From: Pseudomonas sp. S06B 330 | GTDB taxonomy: Bacteria; Pseudomonadota; Gammaproteobacteria; Pseudomonadales; Pseudomonadaceae | Direction: 5' to 3' | NCBI RefSeq assembly: GCF_002845275.2 | Contig: NZ_CP088149.1 | Span: 1,856,501 to 1,920,500 of the forward strand | DNA length: 64,000 nt | Shown here: piece after piece, positions 50,257 through 59,812 of the stretch | Position numbering within the stretch: the stretch's first letter is position 1 | Layout: each line of letters begins with the position of its first letter | Translations under genes and position numbers: made by a program | Notes under the pieces: model-generated | What the model was told of the DNA's origin: nothing | The model's database searches: none | What the model saw: the letters and a program-made list of their open reading frames with translations, nothing else

Positions 50257-51142
50257 GGGCGTTACTTGTCTTGGCGCGTTCAAGGGTGCGCGCAGGCCAG
50301 GGGAACAGGGCGTCAATGCGGGTGCCATGGCCCGGCTGACTGCTGATCGATAGGGTGCCGTTGAGCAGGGCGGTGCGTTCCAGCATCCCGGCCATGCCAC
50401 GCTGTCCTTCGTCTGCGGGGTTGCTGGCAGGCATGAAACCCTGGCCGTCGTCACTGATGGACAAGGCCAGCCCTTCGGATCGCCGCGCGATGGAGACCAC
50501 CAGATTGTGTGCGCTGGCATGGCGGAGCATGTTGGTGACCGCCTCCTGGGTGATGCGAAAGGCAGCGATGGCCATGTCTTCGGGGATCCCGCCCAGGCGC
50601 TGGCGGCATTCAAGACTCCAGTGCACGCTGGTGTTTTCCAGAGTACGCAGCAGGTGTGCGCGCAAACTGGCTTCCAGTCCCAGGCTCGCCAGCTGGCGTG
50701 GGTTGAGAATGGCCGAGACGTCGCGAACATTGGCCAGGGTGTCGTCCAGGGTGCGGCGCAGGGTTCTGCAGTGCTCTTGCAATTCATCCGGCACGCGGCG
50801 TTGCAGCCAGTCAGCCTGAAGTTTGGCAGCCGTCAGCAGTTGGCCGATATCGTCGTGTAGCTCCCTGCTCAGGCGTTGGCGCTCGCTTTCCTGAACCTTG
50901 AGCAGGCGGTCGGCAAGTTCAGCCGGGCGCATGGCAATCGAGCGTGCCCAGTGGCGCAGGTGCCAGCCAATGCTCAGCATCGCCACTAGCTGCAGGATCA
51001 GTACGCCGACCGGCATCGGTAGTGCGTACAGGTACAGCACCAGGCTGGCGCTGATCGAAGCCAGGCACAGCAGTGCGGTAAACCCGCGCAGTAGAGCGGC
51101 CCCGGGCCGCCGGAGCTTGAATCTATTGAGGCTTAAGAGCAT
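50246..51142 (-). CDS. NarL-partner sensor histidine kinase (HisKA_3 type)
   Basis: A 298-residue kinase with two membrane helices (about 20-42 and 48-65, ALLRGFTALLCLASISASLV and GVLILQLVAMLS) and no sizeable periplasmic domain. The dimerisation/phosphorylation helix has SRELHDDIGQLLTA, and the HATPase has DDGQGFMPA and GMAGMLER. ATG 51142 is taken; GTG 51157 is an alternative and neither has a clear ribosome-binding site. The signal may be sensed within the membrane. It pairs with the overlapping regulator. Confidence 0.9.
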   Translation of the reverse strand: MLLSLNRFKLRRPGAALLRGFTALLCLASISASLVLYLYALPMPVGVLILQLVAMLSIGWHLRHWARSIAMRPAELADRLLKVQESERQRLSRELHDDIGQLLTAAKLQADWLQRRVPDELQEHCRTLRRTLDDTLANVRDVSAILNPRQLASLGLEASLRAHLLRTLENTSVHWSLECRQRLGGIPEDMAIAAFRITQEAVTNMLRHASAHNLVVSIARRSEGLALSISDDGQGFMPASNPADEGQRGMAGMLERTALLNGTLSISSQPGHGTRIDALFPWPARTLERAKTSNAHDL

Positions 51143-51593
51143 AGAAAATGAAGCCACTGAAATATCGCTGTAGAAAGCCTGAAAAGGTCAAACTAGACGC
51201 GTTGTCGTATTGTCTTCAAACATCATTTAAATATCGGCGCCGGGCAGTCTGATGATTGCCCTGTGCCAAGAGAATGAATCGTCGAGGACATATTCGGCCA
51301 AGGTCTGACCAGCCTTCATCAGCACGCATGGTATCACTTCAAGTGGAAAGGGTGGCGAACTCTGATAACTGCTTGAATCATTAGATTTTATGGGCTGGTA
51401 CGGGGGTTCCGATATGTCGCCGACCCTAGCACTTTGCCACCATTTTAGGGGTGTCAATCTTTCACAAAATGAATTAAATCTGCAGTTGTTCAAAGGGCTG
51501 CAGAAATGCTTGGCAAACATGGGAAGTTCTACATTAGTGCGTCGCACAGCGCACTATTGAGTACCGGGAAAAGGCGATCTTGTCTATTACCCG
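51143..51593. other. 450-bp AT-rich gap between the kinase and the Hpt-like gene
   Basis: Lower G+C than its flanks. It should carry the promoter of the leftward kinase/regulator operon. A leftward open frame of 106 codons at 51227-51547 has no recognisable domain and no ribosome-binding site; I do not call it a gene. Confidence 0.45.
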
Positions 51594-52094
51594 TTAGTTG
51601 CCCAGAGTTGGTCGACTAACTGCCGCGCTTGGGGTGTGCGGTGAATGGTCGCAAGGGGTCATGTTCGAGGTGCAGGACGCGCAGGCCAATGAGGGATTCA
51701 AGGCTGCTGCAAGGTTATCCAAAAGCACCACTTGCTCATCGGTATCCAACCCCAGGTGGCCGGTGCGCGGGTCAACCAGCTCCAGTTGCCAGGCCAGCAA
51801 GGTCAGGCACTCGTCCAAGGCCGGCAAGGCTTCGCCTGGCAGGTGTGAGGGGGTGTGGGCCGTGTCGAGAAGGTTTTGCAGCTGCTTGGCGTAGCTGGCC
51901 ACTTCCACCAGACCCAGAGACTGGGCGCGAGCGACCAGAGTGGCCAGGGTGTCGGTGAGACAGTGGCAGGCATCTGGATCATTGTCGATCAGTTGCAGGT
52001 GCTGCAAGCACTCTTCAGCCTGGGTCAGCAAGACTTGGGCGTCCACCAGAAAGTCCTGCAGGACGCTGCTGGTGAGTGATTCGTTAGCCATCAT
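51594..52094 (-). CDS. Hpt-like protein lacking the phospho-accepting histidine
   Basis: A 166-residue protein. Residues about 10-75 align by eye with the CheA-type Hpt helix bundle (VLQDFLVDAQVLLTQAEECL, then ATLVARAQSLGLVEVASYA). Where Hpt domains have HTLKGSA....LGL, this has ATLVARA....LGL: His is replaced by Ala at residue 51, and the following Lys and Gly are also lost. The C-terminal 40 residues are low-complexity and proline-rich. ATG 52091 has the better ribosome-binding spacing. It is divergent from cheV, so a non-catalytic role in chemotaxis signalling is possible. The fold assignment is my inference. Confidence 0.7.
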   Translation of the reverse strand: MMANESLTSSVLQDFLVDAQVLLTQAEECLQHLQLIDNDPDACHCLTDTLATLVARAQSLGLVEVASYAKQLQNLLDTAHTPSHLPGEALPALDECLTLLAWQLELVDPRTGHLGLDTDEQVVLLDNLAAALNPSLACASCTSNMTPCDHSPHTPSAAVSRPTLGN

Positions 52095-52438
52095 TTAGCT
52101 CCAGCGCAAAGGGCTGGAGCAGGGGTTGGCCACAACGAGGCGATCGCTGACAAAAGCCTGACTCCGTTCATGCAATGAGAATGGCGTCACATTAATGGCT
52201 AATGGATATCGCGAACATCAGGTCCCGCCCGATTGCTACTAGGGGTTTCCCTGATAGGTGATTCGTTTGCGACCTTTTTGCGGGTATTCGCGACAGAGGT
52301 GCGCTGAGCGCAGTAAAGCATGATGTTAAAATGACATCAATGCTCGCCTGCGCATTTCCTTCGGGGGTCAAGCTGAGCCTGATCCGGCCGATACAGGGTC
52401 GATGAATTCATTTTTCGAACAAGCCTGAGGGTTCTTTA
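52095..52438. other. 344-bp divergent regulatory gap upstream of cheV
   Basis: No gene is seen. A short dyad, GATGTTAAAATGACATC, lies about 110 bases before cheV. I looked for a FliA promoter and did not find a convincing GCCGATAA element. Confidence 0.4.
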
Positions 52439-53374
52439 ATGGCCGGCATTCTCGACACAGTAGACCAAAGAACACAGTTGGTAGGTGAGAACCGCCTGGA
52501 AATCTTGATGTTTCGCCTGGCCGGTCGGCAATTGTTCGCAATTAATGTGTTCAAGGTGCAGGAAGTGCTGCAGATGCCCAAGTTGACCTTGATGCCGCAG
52601 CGCCATCCTTTCGTGTGTGGTGTGGTCAACCTGCGTGGGCAGACGCTCCCGGTGATTGACCTGTCCCAGGCCATTGGCATGCGTCCGCTTGAGCCAGGGC
52701 CGGGAAGCACGATTATCGTCACCGAGTACAACCGTTCGGTGCAGGCGTTCCTGGTCGGTGGGGTGGATCGCATCGTCAACATGAACTGGGAGGCCATCAT
52801 GCCACCGCCCAGCAGTGCCGGGCGCCAGCATTACCTGACAGCAATCAGCAAGGTCGATGAGCAGTTGGTGGAAATCATCGACGTGGAAAAAGTCCTCGCC
52901 GAAATCGTCCCGTACAGTGCCAAGGTCTCGCGCGAAAAGCTCGACGATCCGGTGCTCGCACGTGCCCGTGGCCGTGAGGTGCTGCTGGTGGACGACTCCA
53001 CCGTAGCCTTGGCTCAACTGCGCGAAACCCTGTCCCAGTTGGGGGTGAAAATGCATGTTGCCAGCGATGGTCTGAAGGCCTTGCGTATGCTCAAGGGCTG
53101 GGCTGATGCTGGTGAAGACATGTGTGAAAAACTCTTGATGATCTTCACCGATGCCGAAATGCCGGAGATGGACGGCTATCGCCTGACCACTGAAATTCGC
53201 AATGACCCGCGCCTGCGTCCGTTACACGTGGTGTTGCACACCTCGTTGTCGGGAAGCTTCAACGAGTCGATGGTAAAGAAGGTCGGCTGTGACAACTTCC
53301 TCTCTAAGTTCCAGCCCGATAAATTGGTTGATGTCGTACGTCAGCGTCTGATGCTGGATGAAGCGACGGCCTGA
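52439..53374 (+). CDS. cheV: Chemotaxis coupling protein CheV (CheW-REC)
   Basis: A 311-residue adaptor. Residues about 15-165 are CheW-like (LEILMFRLAGRQLFAINVFK, VCGVVNLRGQTLPVIDLS). Residues about 180-305 are a receiver domain with EVLLVDDSTVALAQLR, phospho-acceptor Asp in IFTDAEMPEMDGYRL and Lys in FLSKFQPDKLV. It links chemoreceptors to CheA and is adjusted by phosphorylation. The gene is away from any che cluster and divergent from the Hpt-like gene. Confidence 0.95.
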   Translation: MAGILDTVDQRTQLVGENRLEILMFRLAGRQLFAINVFKVQEVLQMPKLTLMPQRHPFVCGVVNLRGQTLPVIDLSQAIGMRPLEPGPGSTIIVTEYNRSVQAFLVGGVDRIVNMNWEAIMPPPSSAGRQHYLTAISKVDEQLVEIIDVEKVLAEIVPYSAKVSREKLDDPVLARARGREVLLVDDSTVALAQLRETLSQLGVKMHVASDGLKALRMLKGWADAGEDMCEKLLMIFTDAEMPEMDGYRLTTEIRNDPRLRPLHVVLHTSLSGSFNESMVKKVGCDNFLSKFQPDKLVDVVRQRLMLDEATA

Positions 53375-53420
53375 GTCGGTATAAGCTAAGCGCTTTGAAC
53401 CGGCAGAAGGCAGGTCACCG

Positions 53421-54224
53421 ATGCAATTGAGTGCGTTGTACCGATATCCGCTCAAGTCCGCGCGCAGCCAAGCGTTGCAGTCGTCTTCGTTAGACGCGCT
53501 GGGATTAAGTGGTGATCGTCGCTGGATGCTGGTGGAGCGCGACAATGGCCGCTTCCTGACCCAGCGTGCCTATCCGCAGATGGGTCAGTTGAGTGCGTTG
53601 CACAGCGTTACTGGCGAACTGACCCTCGAAGCCCCCGGGCGGGCTGCGCTGACGGTTGCCGTGCCGCAAGCGGACAGCGATCTGCGCGGTGTGACGATCT
53701 GGCGCGACACCTTTCGTGTTCCGGATGCTGGGGATGTCGCTGCGCAATGGCTCAGCGAATTTATCGGCAAGGACGTACGCTTGGTCCATGTGCCCGAGCA
53801 GCGTACACGCTTCTTGCCTGGCGGCTACGGCCTGAACAGTGACCGGGTGGCTTTTGCTGACGGCTTCCCTCTCTTGCTGATTGGCCAGGCGTCGCTCGAC
53901 GATCTGGTGCGACGTGTCGGTCGCCCGTTGGAAATGTTGCGTTTTCGTCCCAACCTGGTGGTGGAGGGCGCGCAACCCTATGCTGAAGATGGCTGGAAGC
54001 GAATCCGTATCGGCGAGATGGAGTTTCGCGTGCTCAAACCTTGCGAGCGCTGCATCATGACCACCATCGACCCGCAGACCGGTGAGCGCAGTGCTGATCG
54101 CGAGCCACTGGCGACACTTAAAACCTATCGGCAGAAAGAGGGTGATGTGCTGTTTGGGCAGAACCTGGTGGCTGACGGCAGTGGCGTGCTGGAGGTGGGA
54201 ATGCCGGTGACAGTGCTGGAATAG
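53421..54224 (+). CDS. MOSC-domain protein (YcbX-like, without ferredoxin domain)
   Basis: A 267-residue protein with the MOSC N-terminal beta-barrel (LYRYPLKSARSQAL, LGLSGDRRWMLVE) and the MOSC domain (RFRPNLVVEG, VLKPCERCIMTTIDPQTG with the conserved Cys). E. coli YcbX has an additional C-terminal 2Fe-2S domain, which is absent here. The family binds molybdenum cofactor and reduces N-hydroxylated compounds. A functional link with moaB/moeA, about 8 kb away, is only suggestive. Confidence 0.92.
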   Translation: MQLSALYRYPLKSARSQALQSSSLDALGLSGDRRWMLVERDNGRFLTQRAYPQMGQLSALHSVTGELTLEAPGRAALTVAVPQADSDLRGVTIWRDTFRVPDAGDVAAQWLSEFIGKDVRLVHVPEQRTRFLPGGYGLNSDRVAFADGFPLLLIGQASLDDLVRRVGRPLEMLRFRPNLVVEGAQPYAEDGWKRIRIGEMEFRVLKPCERCIMTTIDPQTGERSADREPLATLKTYRQKEGDVLFGQNLVADGSGVLEVGMPVTVLE

Positions 54225-54246
54225 CGGATCAACTTGTTGAGTTCAT

Positions 54247-54334
54247 GGTGAAAGCCAGCCTTGCTGGCGATGAGACCCGCACAGGATCAGCTGTTGCGCG
54301 GTGTCTGCATCGCTGGCAAGGCCAGCGCCCACAG
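54247..54334. repeat. Degenerate TGTGGGAGC-type palindromic repeat, copy 2
   Basis: The outer parts match only loosely (GTGAAAGCCAGCCTTGCTGGCGAT, split at CCTT, against ATCGCTGGCAAGGCCAGCGCC), but the interior TGCGCGGTGTCTGCATCGCT is identical to the copy at 59610. It lies between the convergent MOSC and slt genes. Confidence 0.65.
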
Positions 54335-54353
54335 TTGTTAACAGCCTTGTCTT

Positions 54354-56282
54354 TTACTGATCGTCAAAATAACGCTCATGCCAGTCCACCAACGGCTGCG
54401 GCGAGTTGAGTTTCTGCCCGTAGATCACCGAGTAGGACAGCACGTTCTGCACGTACTGACGGGTCTCATCAAACGGAATCGACTCCACCCAGACATCGAA
54501 GCTCAGGTGGTCAGCGCCACGCAACCATTGCCGCACGCGGCCGGGGCCTGCGTTGTAGGCGGCCGAGGCGAGCACCCGGTTGCCATTGAACTGACTGTGC
54601 ACCTGGCTCAGGTAAGCCGCCCCCAGCTGGATATTCTTGTCCGGATTGAACACTTGCGAGGGAGAGGCCAAAGGAATGCTGAACTTGCGTGCAGTTTCCT
54701 TGGCGGTAGCCGGCATTAATTGCATCAGGCCGCTGGCACCGACGCTGGAGCGGGCGTCTTCCATGAAGGCGCTTTCCTGACGAGTGATCGCGAACACCCA
54801 GCTTGAGTGCAAGCCGCGTACTTTGGCTTCACGCACCAGGGTGTCGCGGTGGGCCATCGGGAAGCGGATGTCCAAGTCATCCCAGTACTTTGCCTGGCTG
54901 ATCGTGCGGATTGCCGGGAAGTACCAGCGCATGTCATAGGCCAGGCGCGCCTGGGCAACCATTTCGTCGCGGTTGAAGTGGCGGCTGACGTGGTACCACT
55001 CGCGGCGGCCGTCGACAATCTGGCCGCGGGCATGGAACTCCAGGGCGCGGCGAATACCGGGGGTATTGCGCACTTTGTTCATCAGCGCCTGGCTCAGCAC
55101 CAGCGGCTTGTTGTTCAACTGATAAGGCGTTTTGGCCCGGTCGGCGGCGAGGAAGCCATAGAAATCACGCTCGCGAGCGACGGTCTGGTACAGCGACGGG
55201 ATCTGCGGGTTCTTCGGCTGCGCCAGCTCCAGGCTGCGGGCTTGCCAGTAGCGCCAACGGCTGCTGGTGGCCAGGTCCTGGGGCAAGCGTTTGGTCAGGT
55301 CGTAGGCATCTTCCCAGCGGCCCAGGCGCAGCAACAAGCGCAGGCGCCATTCGGTGACGGTATTGTCGCGCAGCTCCGGGTCGTAGCGAGTCATCAGATC
55401 AAGCGCCCGCGGGTCGTAACGACGCGCCAGGGTCAGGCCGATTTCCCGGGCGATGGCGACTTTTTCGTCGCGGGAGAAATGCATGCGGTTGGCATAGTCA
55501 TCCAGCAAGCTCATGGCTCGCTCCGGGTCTTGGCGCGCCAGTCGGCGCAGGCCCAGGCTGACGACGTCGGACATGGCCTCGTTGACGGGTACGAAGCGTC
55601 CGGGTTGATTCAAAAGCTGCGGCTTCTGCGCCACATCGACCAGCAAGCGGCCTTGGGGCGCCAGCGTGGTGAGGTTTTTGGTCAGGCTGTTGGCCAGCGC
55701 ATAGTTGCGAGCCTGGGCTGCCAGCTTGGTGCGCTCCCAGCGCATTTGTTCAGTCAGCTGGCCTTCAGCTGCCCAGCGATCAAACAAGGCATCACAGGCG
55801 GCCGGCTGGGACTTACCCACCAGCCAGAGCTTTTTAGCCGAGGCAAAGCCTTCAGCACGCTGGCCGTGGCTCAGTTGGTACTGGCCATTGAGGCAGTCCA
55901 GTTCAGTGAAGTTGAGCTTGGGATCGTAGTAGCGGGTGAAGGTGGCCCAATCGCCACGCTCGGCCAGCCAGCGCAACCAACGCAACTTCATCCAGTTGGC
56001 CTGGGGCAGGTCGCCATGAGCGGCGAGGAATTTCTCGATCTCGGCATTGCTCGCGGTTTTCAGGCGCGCTGTCAGCTCGTCGTAGGCCAGGTAGGGGGTC
56101 AGCGGGTAATCGCTCAGTGCCTGGGCGTAGCGCAGGTACGGGCCCTTGTCGCCTTTGGCCAAGGCGCGCTTGGCCTCGTCGTAATACTGGCGCTGCACGG
56201 TGATGTCGGTGGCCTGGGCGACGCTGGCCGCAGAGGCCGAGAGAAGCAGGCAGGAAACTAGATTGAACAGGCGGCTGCGCAT
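54354..56282 (-). CDS. slt: Soluble lytic murein transglycosylase
   Basis: A 642-residue periplasmic exolytic enzyme that cleaves peptidoglycan glycan strands. ATG 56282 gives a signal peptide (MRSRLFNLVSCLLLSASA...AQA). Residues about 30-450 form the alpha-helical U-domain. The catalytic domain near 480-600 has ITRQESAFMEDARSSVGASG with the catalytic Glu, followed by LMQLMPATAKETA and AAYNAGPGRVRQWL. The open frame upstream to 56651 runs into the promoter region of the divergent uup and is not coding. Confidence 0.95.
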   Translation of the reverse strand: MRSRLFNLVSCLLLSASAASVAQATDITVQRQYYDEAKRALAKGDKGPYLRYAQALSDYPLTPYLAYDELTARLKTASNAEIEKFLAAHGDLPQANWMKLRWLRWLAERGDWATFTRYYDPKLNFTELDCLNGQYQLSHGQRAEGFASAKKLWLVGKSQPAACDALFDRWAAEGQLTEQMRWERTKLAAQARNYALANSLTKNLTTLAPQGRLLVDVAQKPQLLNQPGRFVPVNEAMSDVVSLGLRRLARQDPERAMSLLDDYANRMHFSRDEKVAIAREIGLTLARRYDPRALDLMTRYDPELRDNTVTEWRLRLLLRLGRWEDAYDLTKRLPQDLATSSRWRYWQARSLELAQPKNPQIPSLYQTVARERDFYGFLAADRAKTPYQLNNKPLVLSQALMNKVRNTPGIRRALEFHARGQIVDGRREWYHVSRHFNRDEMVAQARLAYDMRWYFPAIRTISQAKYWDDLDIRFPMAHRDTLVREAKVRGLHSSWVFAITRQESAFMEDARSSVGASGLMQLMPATAKETARKFSIPLASPSQVFNPDKNIQLGAAYLSQVHSQFNGNRVLASAAYNAGPGRVRQWLRGADHLSFDVWVESIPFDETRQYVQNVLSYSVIYGQKLNSPQPLVDWHERYFDDQ

Positions 56283-56502
56283 GAGACTTCCGGGCAGTTT
56301 GACCATAAAAAGTGACGGCGAAGCCAGCACTGTGAGGTGACGTTGCTTAAGCTTAGCCGTTTGCCGTGGGCGGATGAAAGCATTGTGCTTGTATCGAGTT
56401 GTAATCAAGCGGTCCGTCGTCGGATCTCGCTGCAGGCGCGCCTGCTTAATGTGAAGCGGGGCCAAGTCGGGTAGAATACGCGCCCTGTTTTTGGAGAAGA
56501 TC

Positions 56503-58422
56503 ATGACCCTGCTCAAATTAAGCGATGTGTCCCTTGCGTTCGGCGCCATGCCGTTGTTGGACAAGGTGTCGTGGCAGATCGCCCGTGGTGAGCGGGTGTG
56601 CATTATTGGCCGTAACGGTACGGGCAAGTCGAGCATGCTGCGCTTGGTCAAAGGCGATCAAAAGCCTGACGACGGCGATGTCTGGCGCGCGCCAGGGCTG
56701 AAGATCGGCGAACTGCCGCAGGAACTGCCGGTTGCCGACGGCCGTACCGTATTCGACGTGGTCGCAGAAGGCCTTGATGGCGTCGGCGCCTTGCTTGCTG
56801 AGTATCATCACCTGAGTCAGAACATCCACAGTGATGCTGACCTGGAAAAACTCATGCACGTCCAGCACGACCTGGAAGCGCGTGACGGCTGGCGCTTGCA
56901 GCAACTGGTCGACAGCACCCTGAGCCGCCTGCAACTGCCGGCCGACAAGACCCTGGCCGAGCTCTCCGGTGGCTGGCGCCGACGTGTGTTGCTCGCTCAG
57001 GCGTTGGTGTCCGAGCCTGATCTGCTGCTGCTTGACGAGCCTACCAACCACTTGGACATCGGTGCCATTGCCTGGCTCGAAGAAGCCCTCAGTGGTTTTG
57101 GCGGCGCCGTGCTGTTCATCACCCACGACCGTTCATTCCTGCAAAATCTGGCCACGCGCATCCTTGAATTGGACCGTGGCGGCCTGATCGACTGGAACGG
57201 CGACTACGCCAGTTTCCTGGTGCACAAGGAAGCCGCGCTGGCCGCCGAAGAAACCGCCAACGCCCTGTTTGACAAGAAGCTCGCCCAGGAAGAAGTGTGG
57301 ATCCGCCAGGGCATCAAGGCCCGACGCACCCGTAACGAAGGCCGCGTGCGCGCCCTCAAGGCCCTGCGTGTTGAGCGCAGCGAACGTCGTGAACGTACCG
57401 GCAAGGCCAATATCCAGCTCGACGTCGCAGAAAAATCCGGCAAGCAGGTGATGGTGCTGGAGAATGTCAGCTTCAATCACCCTGGCGGTCCGCAACTGGT
57501 CAAGGACTTCTCCATGGTCCTGCAGCGCGAGGATCGTATCGGTTTGCTCGGTGCCAACGGTACCGGCAAGACCACCTTGCTCAAGCTGATGCTCGGCGGC
57601 CTTGAGCCTACCAGCGGCAAGATCGAGTCCGGCACGCGCCTGGAAGTCGCCTATTTCGACCAGCTGCGCCATCAGCTGGACCTGGAAAAGACCGTGATCG
57701 ACAACCTTTCCGAAGGTCGTGACTTCATCGAGATCGACGGCCAGAACCGTCACGTGCTGAGCTACCTGGGCGACTTCCTGTTCAGCCCGCAGCGTGCCCG
57801 CACGCCGGTCAAGGCGCTGTCCGGCGGTGAGCGTGCACGCCTGTTGTTGGCCAAGTTGTTCAGCAAGCCGGCCAACTTGCTGGTGCTCGACGAGCCGACC
57901 AACGATCTGGACGTGGAAACCCTCGAACTGCTCGAAGAAGTGCTGTCGGCGTTCAAGGGTACCGTGCTGATGGTCAGCCACGACCGGGCCTTCCTCGATA
58001 ACGTGGTCACCAGCACCCTGGTCTTTGAAGGTGAGGGCAAGGTGCGCGAGTACGTCGGTGGTTACCAGGACTGGATTCGTCAGGGCGGTTCGCCGAAGTT
58101 GCTCGGTGTCAGTGAGAGCAAGTCGGGCAAGTCTGAGTTGAACACGGCGGTGGTCGAAGCCGCTGAACCGGCGCCGGTAGCTGCTCCGGCCGCCGAAGCG
58201 CCGAAGAAAAAACTCAGCTACAAGCTGCAGCGTGAACTGGAGGCCTTGCCGGGCCAGATCGACGCGTTGGAGCAGAAGATGGCGGCGGTACAAGAAGAAA
58301 TTTCTGATCCGGCCTTCTACCAGCGTCCGATCGATCAGACCACTGCCGTGTTGGCGCGTCTGGAGCAGATGCAAGGTGAGCTGGATGTGCTGGTCGAGCG
58401 TTGGGCTGAGCTCGACAGCTGA
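56503..58422 (+). CDS. uup: ABC-F ATPase Uup
   Basis: A 639-residue cytosolic protein with two ABC ATPase domains and no membrane segments. Walker A motifs are GRNGTGKSS and GANGTGKTT; signatures are LSGGWRRRVLLAQAL and LSGGERARLLLAKL; Walker B motifs are LLLLDEPTNHLD and LLVLDEPTNDLD. The linker between domains and a C-terminal coiled coil (about 560-639, KKLSYKLQRELEALPGQ) fit Uup, which acts on ribosomes or branched DNA. ATG 56503 follows TGGAG. A TAGAAT -10-like box is at 56472-56477. Confidence 0.95.
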   Translation: MTLLKLSDVSLAFGAMPLLDKVSWQIARGERVCIIGRNGTGKSSMLRLVKGDQKPDDGDVWRAPGLKIGELPQELPVADGRTVFDVVAEGLDGVGALLAEYHHLSQNIHSDADLEKLMHVQHDLEARDGWRLQQLVDSTLSRLQLPADKTLAELSGGWRRRVLLAQALVSEPDLLLLDEPTNHLDIGAIAWLEEALSGFGGAVLFITHDRSFLQNLATRILELDRGGLIDWNGDYASFLVHKEAALAAEETANALFDKKLAQEEVWIRQGIKARRTRNEGRVRALKALRVERSERRERTGKANIQLDVAEKSGKQVMVLENVSFNHPGGPQLVKDFSMVLQREDRIGLLGANGTGKTTLLKLMLGGLEPTSGKIESGTRLEVAYFDQLRHQLDLEKTVIDNLSEGRDFIEIDGQNRHVLSYLGDFLFSPQRARTPVKALSGGERARLLLAKLFSKPANLLVLDEPTNDLDVETLELLEEVLSAFKGTVLMVSHDRAFLDNVVTSTLVFEGEGKVREYVGGYQDWIRQGGSPKLLGVSESKSGKSELNTAVVEAAEPAPVAAPAAEAPKKKLSYKLQRELEALPGQIDALEQKMAAVQEEISDPAFYQRPIDQTTAVLARLEQMQGELDVLVERWAELDS

Positions 58423-58464
58423 GGGGTGGGGCCCGGTGCATGCAAGTGCGCCGGGCCTTGTCGA

Positions 58465-58908
58465 TTACTCGGGTTTTTTCATCAGGCGAACGGCAAGCAC
58501 ATCGCACGGTGCGCCGTGCAGTACGTCGTTGGCGGTAGAGCCGAGTAGCAGCGCCAGGCCGTGACGACCGTGGCTACCGACCACGATCAGGTCACACGCA
58601 TTCTCCTTGGCCAGTTGGTGGATCTCTTGGCGTGGCTGGCCGTAAGTCAGGTGTGAATCTCCGCGTTTGATGTCGGGATATTTGACGAACAGGCGGTCCA
58701 TGCGCTCTTTTGCCTGGTCGAATTGTTGCTGCTGCAGCTGTGACAGATCCATTGGCACATCACCGCCAAACGCCATGGCCATGGGCTCGACAATATGTAC
58801 CAGAGAGACTTTGGCCTGTGTCGGCGCGGCTAGTGTCATGGCGCGCTTGATGACCGGGTCGCATTCTTCGGTCAGGTCGACGGCAACCAGTATGTGTTCG
58901 TAGGGCAT
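58465..58908 (-). CDS. Universal stress protein (UspA family)
   Basis: A 147-residue single-domain Usp. The N-terminus MPYEHILVAVDLTEECDPVI and the ATP-binding motif VVGSHGRHGLALLLGSTAND (G-2x-G-9x-G-S) are clear, placing it among ATP-binding Usps. It converges on uup with a short gap. Confidence 0.95.
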   Translation of the reverse strand: MPYEHILVAVDLTEECDPVIKRAMTLAAPTQAKVSLVHIVEPMAMAFGGDVPMDLSQLQQQQFDQAKERMDRLFVKYPDIKRGDSHLTYGQPRQEIHQLAKENACDLIVVGSHGRHGLALLLGSTANDVLHGAPCDVLAVRLMKKPE

Positions 58909-59017
58909 GAGAAGCTCTCCTGACAGTCGCGATAGTTCAAGTATGGTCGGTTTCAGGCTGATCGCTTCGAACCCCGGCTAACCAGCTCAATTGCAAAGCT
59001 TTATAGGAACAACAGAT

Positions 59018-59455
59018 ATGACGGTCTGGGTAGTGGTGTCAATCCTTGCGCTGATTCTCAGCCCTTTGGCCTGGCTGCGTCCTTCGCGCAATCAGAGCGG
59101 GCGGATGGCCCTGCGCATGGAAGCCCGGCGCATGGGGTTGAACATGCAACTGACGCCCCAGCAGTGGCCACACTGGCTGCCCAAAGAGCCGCCAAGCCCC
59201 TGTGCGCAGTTCGTGCGACCGCGGCGCCAGGGCAGGGTAGACAGCTGGAGCTACTGGCAGACCACCCCGGGTACCTGGCTGAACCAGTGGCGTGAGCCGT
59301 GTGCTGATCCTGTGCTGGCGGAGCATTTTTCCCGCTTGCCTGACAACGTCTACAAGGTCGAAGCTGGCCCGCAAATGATTGCCCTCTACTGGGGGGAGCG
59401 CGGCGAAGCGTCTGTATTGCAGGATATTGCTGCAGTGCTCAAAGCCTTGGCCTGA
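59018..59455 (+). CDS. Uncharacterised membrane-anchored protein
   Basis: A 145-residue protein with one N-terminal hydrophobic helix (MTVWVVVSILALILSPLAWL) followed by a basic, proline-rich cytoplasmic or periplasmic part (ALRMEARRMGLNMQL, EHFSRLPDNVYKVEAG, IALYWGERGEAS). I do not recognise the family. ATG 59018 has AGGA upstream. It is divergent from the universal stress gene and precedes a long non-coding region. Confidence 0.85.
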   Translation: MTVWVVVSILALILSPLAWLRPSRNQSGRMALRMEARRMGLNMQLTPQQWPHWLPKEPPSPCAQFVRPRRQGRVDSWSYWQTTPGTWLNQWREPCADPVLAEHFSRLPDNVYKVEAGPQMIALYWGERGEASVLQDIAAVLKALA

Positions 59456-59609
59456 TCACGCTCAATAAAAAGGGTGTTTGCGGGTTGTCGGGTGTGTGGA
59501 GTGTGAGCTTATCCAGTCGATGTGGTGATGTTGCTGGCTCCTCCAGACACCGCCACTCGGCCTTTTGCAGTGGACAGTCGGCCGCCATCGCCGCCGCGCC
59601 GGCTGACGA

Positions 59610-59700
59610 TTTGTGGGAGCCGGTCTTGCCGGCGATGGGATCGACGCGGTGTAAGGTGCTGCGCGGTGTCTGCATCGCTGGCAAGACCAGCTCCCACAAA
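59610..59700. repeat. TTTGTGGGAGC palindromic repeat, copy 3
   Basis: A 91-bp inverted repeat bounded by TTTGTGGGAGC and GCTCCCACAAA, with GGTCTTGCC-GGCGATGG opposed to ATCGCTGGCAAGACC. It is the best-preserved of three copies in the window. Confidence 0.8.
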
Positions 59701-59785
59701 GCCAGTGCTGCGCCTCGCTCTGCACTGCTCTTGATCTTTATACGCCAGCCCCAGCAGATTCCCCCCGACCATCCGTGAAGTACCA

Positions 59786-59812
59786 ATAAAAAGCCCGATA
59801 AACGCATCGGGC
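59786..59812 (-). terminator. Orphan leftward terminator
   Basis: GCCCGAT-6-base loop-ATCGGGC with TTTTTATTG after it on the minus strand is a standard intrinsic terminator. No leftward protein gene lies upstream of it before fadB, so it implies an unannotated transcript from about 59820-60250. Confidence 0.7.

Noticed and set aside
51227..51547. Leftward 106-codon frame in the AT-rich gap
   Set aside because: No Shine-Dalgarno, no domain, irregular composition. Possible but unsupported; could be a remnant gene.
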